Of a stretch of 64,000 nt of DNA, positions 44,125-55,168 are shown in pieces; the first letter of the stretch is position 1, and each line of letters begins with the position of its first letter. The stretch lies in assembly GCA_030432315.1 (NCBI GenBank), contig JAUIHM010000004.1:1-64000 (forward strand), read 5' to 3'. Below the pieces are notes generated by a model, which was not told the origin of the DNA, did not search any database, and saw only the letters and a list, made by a program, of their open reading frames with translations. Position numbers and translations under genes: made by a program. The stretch comes from Alphaproteobacteria bacterium (GTDB taxonomy: Bacteria > Pseudomonadota > Alphaproteobacteria > Rhodobacterales > Rhodobacteraceae).

Positions 44125-45018
44125 TCAGGCGCTGAAGCCGGGAAGCTGTTTCTCCCAGCGCCGGTGCAGCCAGTAATACTGTCCGGGATGGGCACGGATG
44201 CGGCTGGCGAGGCTGTCGTTGACCGCTTCCATCATCTGCGCTGAGGTGCTGTGGGCAATCGGCGGTTCCACCGCCAGGGTGACGTGTTCGCGGTCGGCGT
44301 CGCGGATACCATAGGCCGGGATCAGTGGCACGCCGAACTTGAGCGCCAGATCGGCGGCAACAAACGATGTCGGGGCCGGCTGGCCGACGAAATCGATCCG
44401 GCGGGCGCGTTTTTCATACTGGTCAGTGAGGATGGCAACAAAATTGCCGCGTCCGAGGTGGCTGACGAGGCTGCGGAAGCCGCGGCGGCTTTTCGGGAAA
44501 ATCGGCGTGCCGCCGTATTCGAGGTTTGCAAGGTAGCGGGCGTTGATCGCAGGATTGTCGGTGGGACGGTAGATTGCGCCGCAGTTGATGTCTTCGGATT
44601 TAAGCCAGGCGCGGACCGCTTCCCACTGGCCGAAATGACCGGTGACGAGAACCGCGCCGGTTCCCTCGCGTGCCGCCGTCCGAACCGCATCGACGCCGGG
44701 ACCGGACGGCGCGGACCAGGCGCCGTGGCCGTGGAAGGCCGCGTTGTTCAGGATCTCAAAGAATGTCCGGCCGAAGGTGTCGCCAACCTCGCGGGCGACC
44801 TCCCGGCGCTCGGCGTCCGAGAGGTCGGGCAGCACATGCAGAAGATTGCCGTTCACGCGCCGCATCAACCGGGGCAGGCGGGTCACGGCGGCGCGGCCGA
44901 GGGCGCCGGCAAGGGCCAGACGGCCACGGTAGGGAAGCAGATTCATGCCGCCGATCAGCGTGTTGAGCGCGGCGGCACCGGCCCGGTCGAGTTTTGGGTT
45001 GCGGTTTTTCCGGCTCAT
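44125..45018 (-). CDS. Lysophospholipid/lauroyl acyltransferase (LpxL/HtrB family)
   Basis: 297 residues. The acyltransferase motif HFGQWEAVRAW with the catalytic His and acidic residue, the later TDQYEKRARRIDFVGQPA segment and the C-terminal YYWLHRRWEKQLPGF match the LpxL/HtrB family, which adds secondary acyl chains to lipid A or acylates lysophospholipids at the inner membrane. A basic N-terminus without clear helix suggests peripheral attachment. The ATG at 45018 gives the usual start MSRKNRNPKLD. It is followed upstream on the same strand by infC with a 100-bp gap. Confidence 0.85.
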   Translation of the reverse strand: MSRKNRNPKLDRAGAAALNTLIGGMNLLPYRGRLALAGALGRAAVTRLPRLMRRVNGNLLHVLPDLSDAERREVAREVGDTFGRTFFEILNNAAFHGHGAWSAPSGPGVDAVRTAAREGTGAVLVTGHFGQWEAVRAWLKSEDINCGAIYRPTDNPAINARYLANLEYGGTPIFPKSRRGFRSLVSHLGRGNFVAILTDQYEKRARRIDFVGQPAPTSFVAADLALKFGVPLIPAYGIRDADREHVTLAVEPPIAHSTSAQMMEAVNDSLASRIRAHPGQYYWLHRRWEKQLPGFSA

Positions 45019-45118
45019 GGCGCGCGGGCCTTCCGTTTTCCGGCCTCGGCGGCGGAGGTGAACCCGGCGCCGAAGGGTCGAATTCACCGGTCACCAGGCG
45101 CCGGGCCCGGAGGGAACG

Positions 45119-45691
45119 TCAGTTCTTGACGGGGTTGATCAGCATCACCATCTGCCGGCCTTCGAGTCGGGGGATGGATTCGATCTTGCCGTATTCCTCG
45201 ACGTCGGTCGCGACACGTTCGAGCAGCTTGCGGCCGAGGTCTGCATGGGCCATTTCGCGGCCGCGGAAGCGCAAGGTCACCTTCACCTTGTCGCCGCCTT
45301 CGAGAAACTTGAACACGGAGCGCATCTTGACGTCGTAGTCATGGGTGTCGGTGTTTGGCCGAAACTTGATTTCCTTGACCTCGATCGTCTTCTGCTTCTT
45401 GCGCGCCTCGGATTCCTTTTTCTGCTGTTCGTACTTGAACTTGCCGAAATCCATGATCTTCGCAACCGGCGGATTGGCGTTTGGAGAAATCTCGACGAGG
45501 TCCAGACCGGCCTCGGCGGCCATGATCATGGCCTGGTCGGGCGTAACGACGCCGACGTTCTCCCCCTCCGCACCGATCAGCCGAATTTCACTTGAACGAA
45601 TGCGATCGTTGACCCTTGGGCCGGTTTCGCGGGTGGGCGGTGCATTGTGTGGTCTGCGGGCTATGGCCGAAACATCCTTATGATTGTTCAT
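45119..45691 (-). CDS. infC: Translation initiation factor IF-3 (start codon uncertain, possible AUA)
   Basis: 190 residues from the ATG at 45691, or 181 from an ATA codon at 45664. The conserved [19 protein letters not shown] start region, [20 protein letters not shown], the linker [17 protein letters not shown] and the C-terminal [16 protein letters not shown] are intact. IF-3 genes often use rare start codons that IF-3 itself discriminates against; the alphaproteobacterial protein usually starts (M)ARRPHNAPP, which matches an ATA start preceded by AAGGA 10 bases upstream. The ATG lies only 6 bases after a T-run of a hairpin. Both starts are listed because the sequence cannot decide. Confidence 0.9.
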   Translation of the reverse strand: MNNHKDVSAIARRPHNAPPTRETGPRVNDRIRSSEIRLIGAEGENVGVVTPDQAMIMAAEAGLDLVEISPNANPPVAKIMDFGKFKYEQQKKESEARKKQKTIEVKEIKFRPNTDTHDYDVKMRSVFKFLEGGDKVKVTLRFRGREMAHADLGRKLLERVATDVEEYGKIESIPRLEGRQMVMLINPVKN

Positions 45692-45697
45692 CCGATC

Positions 45698-45722
45698 AAA
45701 AAACCGGAGCAGTGCCCCGGTT
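45698..45722 (-). terminator. Intrinsic-terminator-like hairpin in the infC leader (attenuator candidate)
   Basis: On the minus strand AACCGGGGC/GCTCCGGTT forms a 9-bp stem with one G-U pair and a 3-base loop (45702-45722), followed at once by six T residues. It lies 6 bases before the infC ATG. A promoter is predicted just upstream, so it would sit at the 5' end of the infC mRNA and may act as an attenuator or protective hairpin. Alternatively it only ends aspC read-through. Confidence 0.55.
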
Positions 45723-45731
45723 GTGCCAAGG

Positions 45732-45760
45732 CATATAGTGCAAAAACCCGCAGAAGTGAA
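45732..45760 (-). promoter_or_regulatory. Candidate sigma-70 promoter of infC
   Basis: On the minus strand TTCACT (45755-45760), a 17-base spacer and TATATG (45732-45737). A start about 7 bases later falls at the base of the leader hairpin. Both boxes match four of six consensus positions. Confidence 0.5.
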
Positions 45761-45919
45761 GCCGTCACGGCTGTGTGGCCTGCAAAATAGGCCCGGCGGA
45801 CCCCGTGAGCCGGCGGATCGTGGCGCATTGCCACCATCGCCGGGGCCGCGGCGCACCGCATGTCGGTTGTTTTCAGCTCCGGCGGTTGGGTGCCGGGTAC
45901 CGCCGGACTGCGCGGCCGG

Positions 45920-47643
<1,724 letters not shown>

Positions 47644-47648
47644 GCCGA

Positions 47649-48080
47649 ATGCCCGTACCTTTTCACATGGCGTTTCCCGTACGCGATCTTGACGAGACGC
47701 GGGCGTTTTACGGCGGCGTTCTCGGCTGCGCCATTGGGCGCGATGCGCCGACCTGGCAGGATTTTGATTTCTTCGGTCATCAGCTCAGCGCCCATGTGAC
47801 CGAATCGGTCCGGGATGGCAGCGGCCAGGTCGACGGGCAGAACGTGCCGATCCCCCATTTCGGCGCAGTGCTGTCGATGAACGAGTGGGTGGCCCTGTCA
47901 GACCGGATCCGGGCGGCGGAAGTGCCGTTTCTGCTTGAGCCGCAGATCCGGTTTCCGGGCCAGCCCGGCCAGCAGGGGACGTTTTTCGTCCTCGATCCGT
48001 CCGGAAATGCCCTTGAGTTCAAGGGATACGGTGACATGCAGGGGCTGTTCGCGCACAACACCGGCATGATGCCGGAATGA
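47649..48080 (+). CDS. VOC-family protein (glyoxalase/dioxygenase superfamily)
   Basis: 143 residues. Two paired beta-alpha-beta-beta-beta halves start with FHMAFPVRDLDETRAFYGGV and continue to LDPSGNALEFKGYGD, where His and Glu metal ligands of the VOC fold can be seen. The reaction is not predictable from this fold alone. The ATG at 47649 is preferred over the longer frame that overlaps the HTH gene. Its end overlaps sdhE by 4 bp (ATGA). Confidence 0.85.
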   Translation: MPVPFHMAFPVRDLDETRAFYGGVLGCAIGRDAPTWQDFDFFGHQLSAHVTESVRDGSGQVDGQNVPIPHFGAVLSMNEWVALSDRIRAAEVPFLLEPQIRFPGQPGQQGTFFVLDPSGNALEFKGYGDMQGLFAHNTGMMPE

Positions 48081-48352
48081 CGCGGACCGGCGACGCCGAT
48101 ACGGCGTCCGTACAGCGGCTGAAACGCAACCGGATCCGCAGCTGGCGGCGTGGCACCAAGGAAATGGACCTGATCCTCGGGCCCTATGCCGACGGCGCGC
48201 TGGCGGATCTTGCGGCGGCGGATCTGGACGCCTACGAGTCGCTGCTCAACGAGAACGATCAGGATCTGTACCGCTGGTACAGCCGTCAGGCAGAGGCGCC
48301 TGAGCGGCATGCGCGGGCGCTTGACCTGATCCGGAGCTACCACGGGTTTTGA
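48077..48352 (+). CDS. sdhE: Succinate dehydrogenase assembly factor SdhE
   Basis: 91 residues, the size of SdhE/SDHAF2, which attaches FAD to the flavoprotein subunit of succinate dehydrogenase. The hallmark RGxxE motif is RRGTKEMD (Arg25-Glu29), followed by ALDAYESLLNENDQDLYRW-like helices. The start overlaps the VOC stop. No sdh genes are in the window. Confidence 0.9.
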   Translation: MTRTGDADTASVQRLKRNRIRSWRRGTKEMDLILGPYADGALADLAAADLDAYESLLNENDQDLYRWYSRQAEAPERHARALDLIRSYHGF

Positions 48353-48441
48353 GGTGCGCCGAATTGGCGGCGATTTCTTAACGACTTGTAGAAGTTTATC
48401 CGGGAATGTCGTGGCGAGTACCGATTGTCCGGAGAAAAATC

Positions 48442-48951
48442 ATGAGTATGCATGCCGAGGTGGCGCGCGTTGAGGAGACCTCACCCAGTGAGGACTTTCT
48501 CGTCGAATATCTTGACACCCTCTCCATGGTTGAGCGGCTGCATCGGCTGCTTCTCGACGTCATCAAGGATGAGTTCGAACGACTTGGAATCATTGACATC
48601 AATGCCGTTCAGGCCCTGCTGCTGTTCAACATTGGCGAAAACGAGGTCACGGCCGGGGAACTGAAGACCCGTGGATATTACCAGGGGTCGAACGTGTCCT
48701 ACAACCTGAAGAAGCTGGTCGAATACGGCTACATGCACCACCAGAAATGTGCCGTGGACCGGCGCGCAGTGCGGGTGCGGCTGACCGAAAAGGGTCAGAA
48801 CGTGCGCAAGATCGTTGCCGACCTGTTCCAGCGCCACGCCCAGGGGATCATGAGCCGCGAAGTCACCGGCGACGTGGAACTGGCCGACATCAATGCCAGC
48901 CTGCGTCGGATGGAGCGTTACTGGACCGATCAGATCCGCTACATTTACTAA
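48442..48951 (+). CDS. ldtR: MarR-family regulator, LdtR-type
   Basis: 169 residues of the winged-helix MarR family. The DNA-recognition segment is VTAGELKTRGYYQGSNVSYN and the wing region is HHQKCAVDRRAVRVRLTEKG. The highly conserved sequence and the neighbouring RodZ-like gene point to LdtR, which in Liberibacter and Rhizobiales controls an L,D-transpeptidase and osmotic stress. GGAGA precedes the ATG at 48442; the ATG at 48406 has no ribosome binding site. An inverted repeat with TGCA half sites follows the gene. Confidence 0.75.
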   Translation: MSMHAEVARVEETSPSEDFLVEYLDTLSMVERLHRLLLDVIKDEFERLGIIDINAVQALLLFNIGENEVTAGELKTRGYYQGSNVSYNLKKLVEYGYMHHQKCAVDRRAVRVRLTEKGQNVRKIVADLFQRHAQGIMSREVTGDVELADINASLRRMERYWTDQIRYIY

Positions 48952-48968
48952 ACCTGCACGGAGAAGAT

Positions 48969-49008
48969 GTATTGCAGGGGTGCAACAGTTATGAATGTCC
49001 TGCAATAC
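48969..49008. promoter_or_regulatory. GTATTGCAGG inverted repeat between the MarR and RodZ-like genes
   Basis: GTATTGCAGG (48969-48978) and CCTGCAATAC (48999-49008) are exact complements separated by 20 bases; the left arm also forms TTGCA-GGGG-TGCAA with the next bases. No T-run follows, so it is more likely an operator, possibly of the LdtR-type regulator, than a terminator. Confidence 0.5.
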
Positions 49009-49147
49009 TTCATGTTGAAGCAAAGTCTTGACTGCCCTTCCGGTTGTAAGCGTGTTATCGTGCTGAAAACCAACAAATGTTGTCAGACCCGATTCGGTCA
49101 TGGCGCGGTTGAGCAGGACAAGAGTTATGGGGTCTCGAGGCGGATCC

Positions 49148-50380
49148 ATGGGCCAAAATAGCGGCACTGTCTCCGAATCCGGCATTTCGCCGGAATATGC
49201 ACTGGGTGATGAGCTTCGCGGCGAGCGTGCGACCATGGGCAAGACCCTGCTGGACGTACAGCGGGAATTGCGCATCCAGGCGTCGTATATCGCTGCAATT
49301 GAGGATTGTGACGTCTCGGCGTTTCCCAACCCGAGCTTCATTTCCGGCTATGTCCGTTCCTATGCCAGGTATCTGTCGATGCCGCCCGACGCGGTGTTCC
49401 GCAGGTTCTGCGAGGAAAGCGGCTTTCAGGGCTCGAAAACAGCCGGGTCCGCCACCAACCGCGCCACGGGACGCAGCACGCGCAAATCCGGCGCCGAAGC
49501 GCTGTCGTTTCAGCCGAAATATCCACTCTCGGAGGCGCGCGGCAGTGCGTTTTCCGGCGTGCGGCTGTCGGCAATCGGCTCGCTGGGGGTGCTGATCGTT
49601 CTGGTTGGCGGACTCGGGTATGGCGGATGGATGGTTCTGGAGAATATCCAGCGGGTACAGTTTGCGCCGGTCGAGGATCTGCCGCTGGCGGTTGCGGACG
49701 TGGACCTGATGGAAGCGCCAGTTGATGCCGGTCTGGAAGATCCACAATATATCAAGCTTTCCCAGCCGGTTGCCGCCGCTTCCTTGAGTGATCTCTACAG
49801 ACAGCAGGAACTTGAGGTGCCGATCCTGTCGCCGCGTGACGGACCGATCGCCTCGATCGATCCCGATGTGGTCAGGGCTCCGACGGTGCGTCCGATCCAG
49901 GATCTGGTCCGGGCGGCGATGCTGGAGCAGGAGGGGAGCGGCCCGGAACAGAGCGTCGGTTCGCTGGTCGCAGCCTCCTACGCCACCGGCGACGTGCCGG
50001 AAACTGCGCCGGATCCCGTCGACGGCACCGCCGTTTCCGCTCAGGTGACGGTAATCGCGGAACGTGCAGCCTGGATCAGGGTCTATCTCGAAAACGGCAC
50101 GGTGATTTTCGAGCGGATCCTCGAAAAGGGCGAGACCTATACTCCGCCGGAAGGCGTGGGCTCGCCGCTGATCTGGGCCGGCAATTCCGGCTCGGTCTAT
50201 GTCCGTTCCGGCGACGTGCTGCGCGGGCCGTTGGGACGCGGCACCCGGGCGGTTCGGGACGTGTCGCTGGCGCCGGCGGCCATCGCCGAGAGCTTTGAGG
50301 TGGTCAGGGAAGTGCCGGAGGTGATCTCGCAGGCGTTTCCTTCGGATCTTGAGCGGACCGGACCGGTCGTCATTCAGTGA
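49148..50380 (+). CDS. RodZ-like membrane protein with N-terminal HTH and C-terminal DUF4115
   Basis: 410 residues. A helix-turn-helix (about 20-85: GDELRGERATMGKTLLDVQR, QASYIAAIEDCDVSAFPNPS) is followed by a linker, one membrane helix (about 140-165, SAIGSLGVLIVLVGGLGYGG), a long acidic periplasmic segment and a DUF4115 domain (about 285-360, ERAAWIRVYLENGTVIFE). This is the RodZ layout, a cytoskeletal adaptor for cell shape. The ATG at 49148 has GAGGCGG upstream; an ATG at 49100 is possible. It precedes ispG by 94 bp. Confidence 0.82.
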   Translation: MGQNSGTVSESGISPEYALGDELRGERATMGKTLLDVQRELRIQASYIAAIEDCDVSAFPNPSFISGYVRSYARYLSMPPDAVFRRFCEESGFQGSKTAGSATNRATGRSTRKSGAEALSFQPKYPLSEARGSAFSGVRLSAIGSLGVLIVLVGGLGYGGWMVLENIQRVQFAPVEDLPLAVADVDLMEAPVDAGLEDPQYIKLSQPVAAASLSDLYRQQELEVPILSPRDGPIASIDPDVVRAPTVRPIQDLVRAAMLEQEGSGPEQSVGSLVAASYATGDVPETAPDPVDGTAVSAQVTVIAERAAWIRVYLENGTVIFERILEKGETYTPPEGVGSPLIWAGNSGSVYVRSGDVLRGPLGRGTRAVRDVSLAPAAIAESFEVVREVPEVISQAFPSDLERTGPVVIQ

Positions 50381-50474
50381 CGGGTCCGGGCCCGATCCGC
50401 GCGATGGTGGGATGACAAACCCGCCCTGGTGAACTAGGTACGGGCTGAAACATCCTCTACGGATCAGGTGCCGC

Positions 50475-51617
50475 GTGTCCCACAACCCAATACGTCCCTG
50501 GCGGGACATTACCCGCCGCAAGTCCCGGCAGATCATGGTCGGCAACGTTCCGGTGGGCGGCGGCGCGCCGATCACCGTGCAGACCATGACCAACACACTG
50601 ACCACTGATGTCCGCGGCACCATCGACCAGGTGCAGCGGGCCGCGGACGCCGGGGCGGACATCGTCCGCGTGTCGGTGCCCGACGAGGCGTCGAGCCGGG
50701 CACTGAAGGAAATCGTCCGGGAAAGCCCGGTTCCGATCGTTGCCGACATTCACTTCCATTACAGACGCGGCATCGAGGCGGCAGAGGCCGGGGCGGCCTG
50801 CCTGCGGATCAATCCGGGCAACATCGGTTCCGCGGCGCGGGTTCGTGAGGTTATCCAGGCGGCGCGGGATCACGGCTGTTCGATGCGGATCGGGGTGAAT
50901 GCCGGGTCGCTGGAAAAGCATCTGCTGGAAAAATACGGCGAGCCCTGTCCCGATGCGATGGTTGAGAGCGGTCTGGAGCATATCCGTATTCTCGAGGACA
51001 ACGATTTTCACGAATTCAAGATCAGCGTGAAGGCGTCGGACGTGTTCATGGCCGCTGCCGCCTATCAGATGCTGGCCGACGCGACCGATGCACCGATCCA
51101 TCTCGGCATCACCGAGGCGGGCAGTCTGATGGCCGGGACGGTGAAATCGGCGGTTGGTCTGGGGTCGCTGCTCTGGGCCGGGATCGGTGACACGCTGCGG
51201 ATCAGTCTCTCGGCCGATCCGGTCGAGGAGGTGAAGGCCGGGTTCGAGATCCTGAAATCGCTGGGACTGCGGCATCGGGGGGTGAACATCATTTCCTGTC
51301 CGTCCTGTGCGCGGCAGGGGTTTGACGTGATCAGGACCGTCGAAGTGCTGGAGCAGCGGCTGGAACATATCAAGACACCGCTATCGCTTTCGATCATCGG
51401 CTGCGTGGTCAACGGGCCGGGCGAGGCGCTGATGACCGATGTGGGCTTCACCGGCGGCGGCGCGGGATCGGGCATGGTGTACCTGGCGGGCCGTCAGCAC
51501 CACAAACTCGGCAATGCCGGGATGATCGACCATATCGTCGATCTGGTGGAGAAACGCGCGGCGGAAATAGAGGCGGAGACCGCAGCGGAGATTCCGGTGG
51601 GAACCGCCGCGGAGTGA
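50475..51617 (+). CDS. ispG: (E)-4-hydroxy-3-methylbut-2-enyl-diphosphate synthase IspG/GcpE
   Basis: 380 residues. The [4Fe-4S] site is Cys275, Cys278 and Cys310 with Glu317 as the fourth ligand (SCPSCARQG and [10 protein letters not shown]). It makes HMBPP from MEcPP in the isoprenoid MEP pathway. The GTG at 50475 is used; its ribosome binding site (GGATCAGGTG) is moderate. The 3' end overlaps the DUF1499 gene by 4 bp (GTGA). Confidence 0.95.
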   Translation: MSHNPIRPWRDITRRKSRQIMVGNVPVGGGAPITVQTMTNTLTTDVRGTIDQVQRAADAGADIVRVSVPDEASSRALKEIVRESPVPIVADIHFHYRRGIEAAEAGAACLRINPGNIGSAARVREVIQAARDHGCSMRIGVNAGSLEKHLLEKYGEPCPDAMVESGLEHIRILEDNDFHEFKISVKASDVFMAAAAYQMLADATDAPIHLGITEAGSLMAGTVKSAVGLGSLLWAGIGDTLRISLSADPVEEVKAGFEILKSLGLRHRGVNIISCPSCARQGFDVIRTVEVLEQRLEHIKTPLSLSIIGCVVNGPGEALMTDVGFTGGGAGSGMVYLAGRQHHKLGNAGMIDHIVDLVEKRAAEIEAETAAEIPVGTAAE

Positions 51618-52111
51618 GACGGATTCTGGTTTTTCTGGTTGCGGGCATCGTCGTCGCGCTGCTCGGTGGTGCGGTTTACGTGCGAACCGCGCCGGTTGCC
51701 GTCGAGGACTGGCATGTTGATCCGGTGACGGCGCCAAAGCCTGACACGGACAACGCGTTCCGGGCCGTGCCGGAGGCCATGGGGTCGGAAGGGGTCGATC
51801 TGCGCACGGCGGTCTATCCGGTCGACGCCATGGAGCTTGCCGGGGCGCTCGACCGGGTGGCGCTGTCCGAGCCGGATACGCGCAGGCTCGCCGGCACGCC
51901 CGAAGATCTGTGGGTGACCTATGTTCAGCGCAGCGCGGTGTTCGGCTTTCCGGATTTTGTTTCCGTCAGGGTGTTCCCGGAGGGCGATGGTATGTCCGGG
52001 GTGGCGGTGTTTTCCCGGTCGCGGTATGGCCGCTCCGATCTCGGCGTCAATGGGGTGCGGGTAGAGCGCTGGCTCGCGGCACTGCCTGATCCGGTTGGCC
52101 CGGTGCAGTAG
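51614..52111 (+). CDS. DUF1499 family lipoprotein-like/membrane-anchored protein
   Basis: 165 residues with an N-terminal membrane helix ([20 protein letters not shown]). The C-terminal half contains [15 protein letters not shown] and [19 protein letters not shown], the DUF1499 signature. No reaction is known. The GTG start overlaps the ispG stop. It is 54 bp before prfA. Confidence 0.75.
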   Translation: MRRILVFLVAGIVVALLGGAVYVRTAPVAVEDWHVDPVTAPKPDTDNAFRAVPEAMGSEGVDLRTAVYPVDAMELAGALDRVALSEPDTRRLAGTPEDLWVTYVQRSAVFGFPDFVSVRVFPEGDGMSGVAVFSRSRYGRSDLGVNGVRVERWLAALPDPVGPVQ

Positions 52112-52165
52112 CCGGCGGTACCGCTTTCTCTTGACCGCCCCCGTCTGATCCAGGAAACCGCATTC

Positions 52166-53221
52166 ATGATCCCGATTGAAAAACTTGGCCAGATAAAGAG
52201 CCGCTTCGAGTTTCTCGAGGCGCAGCTTAACGAGGGGGCGGCGGTTGCCGATCTGGCGGGCGTGTCGCGGGAATATGCGCAGCTGCGTCCGGTGGTCGAG
52301 GAGATCGACCGCTACCTGGACCTGACGCGGGAGGCGGATGAAACCCGTGCCCTGCTGCGCGACCCGGACATGAAGGCACTGGCGGAGGAGGAGCTGTTCC
52401 GGATCCGTCAGGAACTGCCGGAAGTGGAGAAGGCGGTGCAGCTTGCCCTGTTGCCGAAGGATGCGGCGGACGAGCGTTCGGCCATCGTCGAGATCCGGGC
52501 CGGGACCGGTGGTGATGAGGCGGCGCTGTTTGCCGGCGATCTGGCGAGGATGTACCAGCGTCTGGCGGAACTGCGCGGCTGGCGCTGGGAAGTGGTCGAG
52601 GAAGCGGCGACCGAACTCGGCGGCTACCGGGAGCTTGTCGCTGAAGTCAGCGGCAGGGGGGTGTTCGCCGAACTGAAATTTGAATCCGGCGTGCATCGGG
52701 TGCAGCGGGTACCGGTGACGGAATCCGGCGGGCGGATCCATACCTCTGCGGCGACGGTGGCGGTGCTGCCGGAAGCCGAGGAGGTGGATATCGACATCCC
52801 CGCCGAAGATGTCCGCATTGACACGATGCGGGCCTCCGGCGCCGGCGGGCAGCACGTCAATACCACGGATTCGGCGGTGCGGATCACCCATCTGCCGACC
52901 GGCATCGTCGTGACCTCGTCGGAAAAGTCGCAGCACCAGAACCGGGCGAAGGCGATGCAGGTGCTGCGGGCGCGGCTCTATGATCTGGAGCGGCAGCGGC
53001 TGGACGATGCGCGTTCCGCCGACCGCAAGGGGCAGGTCGGGACGGGCGACCGTTCGGAGCGGATCCGCACCTATAATTTCCCTCAGGGCCGGGTGACGGA
53101 CCATCGGATCGGACTGACGCTCTACAAGCTCGAACAGGTGATGCAGGGCGATCTGGATGAACTGATCGGCGGCCTGGTGGCGGCGGATCAGGCGAGCCGG
53201 CTGGCGGAACTCGAGGAATGA
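52166..53221 (+). CDS. prfA: Peptide chain release factor 1
   Basis: 351 residues with the GGQ loop at residues 227-229 (GAGGQHVN) that triggers peptide release, and the [18 protein letters not shown] region carrying the stop-codon (PxT-type) recognition segment. Recognises UAA and UAG. The stop overlaps the prmC start by 4 bp, matching the product that methylates the GGQ glutamine. Confidence 0.96.
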   Translation: MIPIEKLGQIKSRFEFLEAQLNEGAAVADLAGVSREYAQLRPVVEEIDRYLDLTREADETRALLRDPDMKALAEEELFRIRQELPEVEKAVQLALLPKDAADERSAIVEIRAGTGGDEAALFAGDLARMYQRLAELRGWRWEVVEEAATELGGYRELVAEVSGRGVFAELKFESGVHRVQRVPVTESGGRIHTSAATVAVLPEAEEVDIDIPAEDVRIDTMRASGAGGQHVNTTDSAVRITHLPTGIVVTSSEKSQHQNRAKAMQVLRARLYDLERQRLDDARSADRKGQVGTGDRSERIRTYNFPQGRVTDHRIGLTLYKLEQVMQGDLDELIGGLVAADQASRLAELEE

Positions 53222-54057
53222 GCGCAGGGCTGGTGCGGGACCTGCTGCGGCAGGGCACCGAGCGGCTGCGGGCGGCGGGGATACCGGACCCGGCACGGGA
53301 TGCGCGGCTGCTGTTGGCGGAGGCCCTTGGAGTGGCCGGAGGGTCGCTTGGGGGCAAATCGTCGGATGGCGTGACTGCTGCGGAGGCGGTTCGTTTTGAG
53401 GACCTGGTCGGCCAGCGAGTGCGGTTTCGTCCGGTGTCGCAGATTCTGGGCAGACGGGCGTTCTGGAAGCATGAGTTTCAGGTCACCGGGGCGGTGCTCG
53501 ACCCGCGCCCGGAGACGGAGCTGCTGGTGGAACTGGCTTTGGAAAGCGCAGCGGCGCGGCGGATTCTCGATCTCGGTACCGGGTCCGGGGCGATCATTCT
53601 CAGCCTGCTGCACGATCTGCCGGAGGCGTCGGGAGTCGGCGGGGATGTCAGCGCCGAGGCGCTCGAAGTGGCGCGGGCCAATGCGCAGGCGCTGGGGCTT
53701 TCGGATCGTGTGGCGTTCGTGCGGTCGGACTGGTTCAGCAACATCGACGGAGAATTCGATCTTGTGGTCTGCAATCCGCCCTACATCTCCGAAACCGAAA
53801 TGGCGGACCTGTCGCGGGACGTGCGCGACTGGGAGCCGCATGTGGCGCTGACCCCGGGTGTGACCGGTGTTGAAGCCTATGAACGCATTGCCTCGGAACT
53901 TCGGCGGTTCATGGCGCCTGGCGGCCGGGCCCTGTTCGAAATCGGCGCGGATCAGGGGCAGAGTGTTGGGCGGATCCTGTCGCAATCCAGCGGCGGCGAG
54001 GTCCGTTTGTACCGGGATTTGAACGGTTGTGACCGAATAATAGAGTTAAAATTGTAG
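53218..54057 (+). CDS. prmC: Protein-(glutamine-N5) methyltransferase of release factors
   Basis: 279 residues. The SAM-binding motif [16 protein letters not shown] and the catalytic NPPY (Asn186) in [10 protein letters not shown] are intact. It methylates the GGQ glutamine of release factors, including PrfA encoded directly upstream with a 4-bp overlap. The next gene on this strand starts 205 bp further on; that gap shows no recognisable gene. Confidence 0.95.
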   Translation: MSAGLVRDLLRQGTERLRAAGIPDPARDARLLLAEALGVAGGSLGGKSSDGVTAAEAVRFEDLVGQRVRFRPVSQILGRRAFWKHEFQVTGAVLDPRPETELLVELALESAAARRILDLGTGSGAIILSLLHDLPEASGVGGDVSAEALEVARANAQALGLSDRVAFVRSDWFSNIDGEFDLVVCNPPYISETEMADLSRDVRDWEPHVALTPGVTGVEAYERIASELRRFMAPGGRALFEIGADQGQSVGRILSQSSGGEVRLYRDLNGCDRIIELKL

Positions 54058-54262
54058 ATATGGCGGTGTTTTCGTCAGCTTTTGGCTTGTCAATACGGAT
54101 AACCCGGCTATAAACTCGAAACATACCGCCGCAGGAGCGCCACTGTTATGTGAAGCGCGGGGCGGTTTCAGAAGTGCACTGACACATGGCCCGGTGGGAC
54201 GCGGTTCTTTTGAGCGGCGGCCCCGGCCAGCAAAGCCATAAAATTGGCAGAAACTCCTAGGC

Positions 54263-55015
54263 ATGAGACCATCGAACAAGTCACGTTCAAGAAACAAGTC
54301 GAACAACAATAACGGCAACAACGGCCAGCGCCGCAGTGCGGGAAACGTCATCAACAGGGTTTTTGACAGTTCCGGACCGGACGGCAAGGTGCGCGGCACG
54401 CCGCAGCAGATCATCGACAAATACAATCTGCTTGCAAGGGATGCGCAGCTTTCCGGCGACAGGGTGGCCGGTGAAAACCATCTGCAGCATGCCGAGCATT
54501 ACAACCGGCTGTTGGGTGAGGCTCTGCGGCAGCAGCAGGAACAGCGCCAGCAGCAGGACCAGCAGCGCGACGAGCAGCAGCAGCAGCGTGAGGAGCGTTC
54601 CCAGCGGGATGGTCAGCGCAATGACGACGGGCAGCCGCAGCAGAAACAGCAGCACCAGCCGCAGCCGCAACAGGACAGCCCGCAGGCCACCGGATCCGGT
54701 CTGACAACCATCGATCCGCGCGAGGATGACAGCGCGTCCGGTCCGGTGGATACGCCGGAGAGCCGTGGCGAGCGGCCAACCCAGCGTGCGGTGCCGCATT
54801 ATCAGAACGGCGACGCCGGTTCTTCGCAGACGCCCGTATCGTCTGACGTGCAGGTGCCTCCGGTGCCGAACGGCAGTGAAAGCACCGCCGGCCAGGATGT
54901 GCCCGCAGATGCGACAGCGGAAGCTCCGGCGAAGAAACCGCGCCGGCCGCGCGCTCCGCGCAAGCCGCGTGCGCCAAAGGAAAACACCGATACTGCCGCA
55001 CCTGTCACCGAGTAG
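54263..55015 (+). CDS. DUF4167 family protein, glutamine-rich and disordered
   Basis: 250 residues. The N-terminus is basic and Asn-rich (MRPSNKSRSRNKSNNNNG); residues about 30-90 hold the conserved DUF4167 domain (SGPDGKVRGTPQQIIDKYN, HYNRLLGEALRQQQEQ); then Gln/Glu-rich low-complexity sequence and an Ala/Pro/Lys-rich tail (PKKPRRPRAPRKPRAP-like). Common in alphaproteobacteria, function unknown; the charge and repeats suggest RNA or DNA association. Convergent with rsmA across 153 bp. Confidence 0.8.
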   Translation: MRPSNKSRSRNKSNNNNGNNGQRRSAGNVINRVFDSSGPDGKVRGTPQQIIDKYNLLARDAQLSGDRVAGENHLQHAEHYNRLLGEALRQQQEQRQQQDQQRDEQQQQREERSQRDGQRNDDGQPQQKQQHQPQPQQDSPQATGSGLTTIDPREDDSASGPVDTPESRGERPTQRAVPHYQNGDAGSSQTPVSSDVQVPPVPNGSESTAGQDVPADATAEAPAKKPRRPRAPRKPRAPKENTDTAAPVTE

Positions 55016-55168
55016 GCGTCGCGGTGCCGGCCGCTTCCGGAATGGGGGCGTCGGCCAATAACGCCGGGACTGCTCCCGGGTGAGTGCCGCGCCCATCGGC
55101 AGGGCCGGGTCGCAACCTGGCTTCCGTAACGGTTTTCGGCCAGTTGCCCCGTGCAGGGAAAGGTGCGG

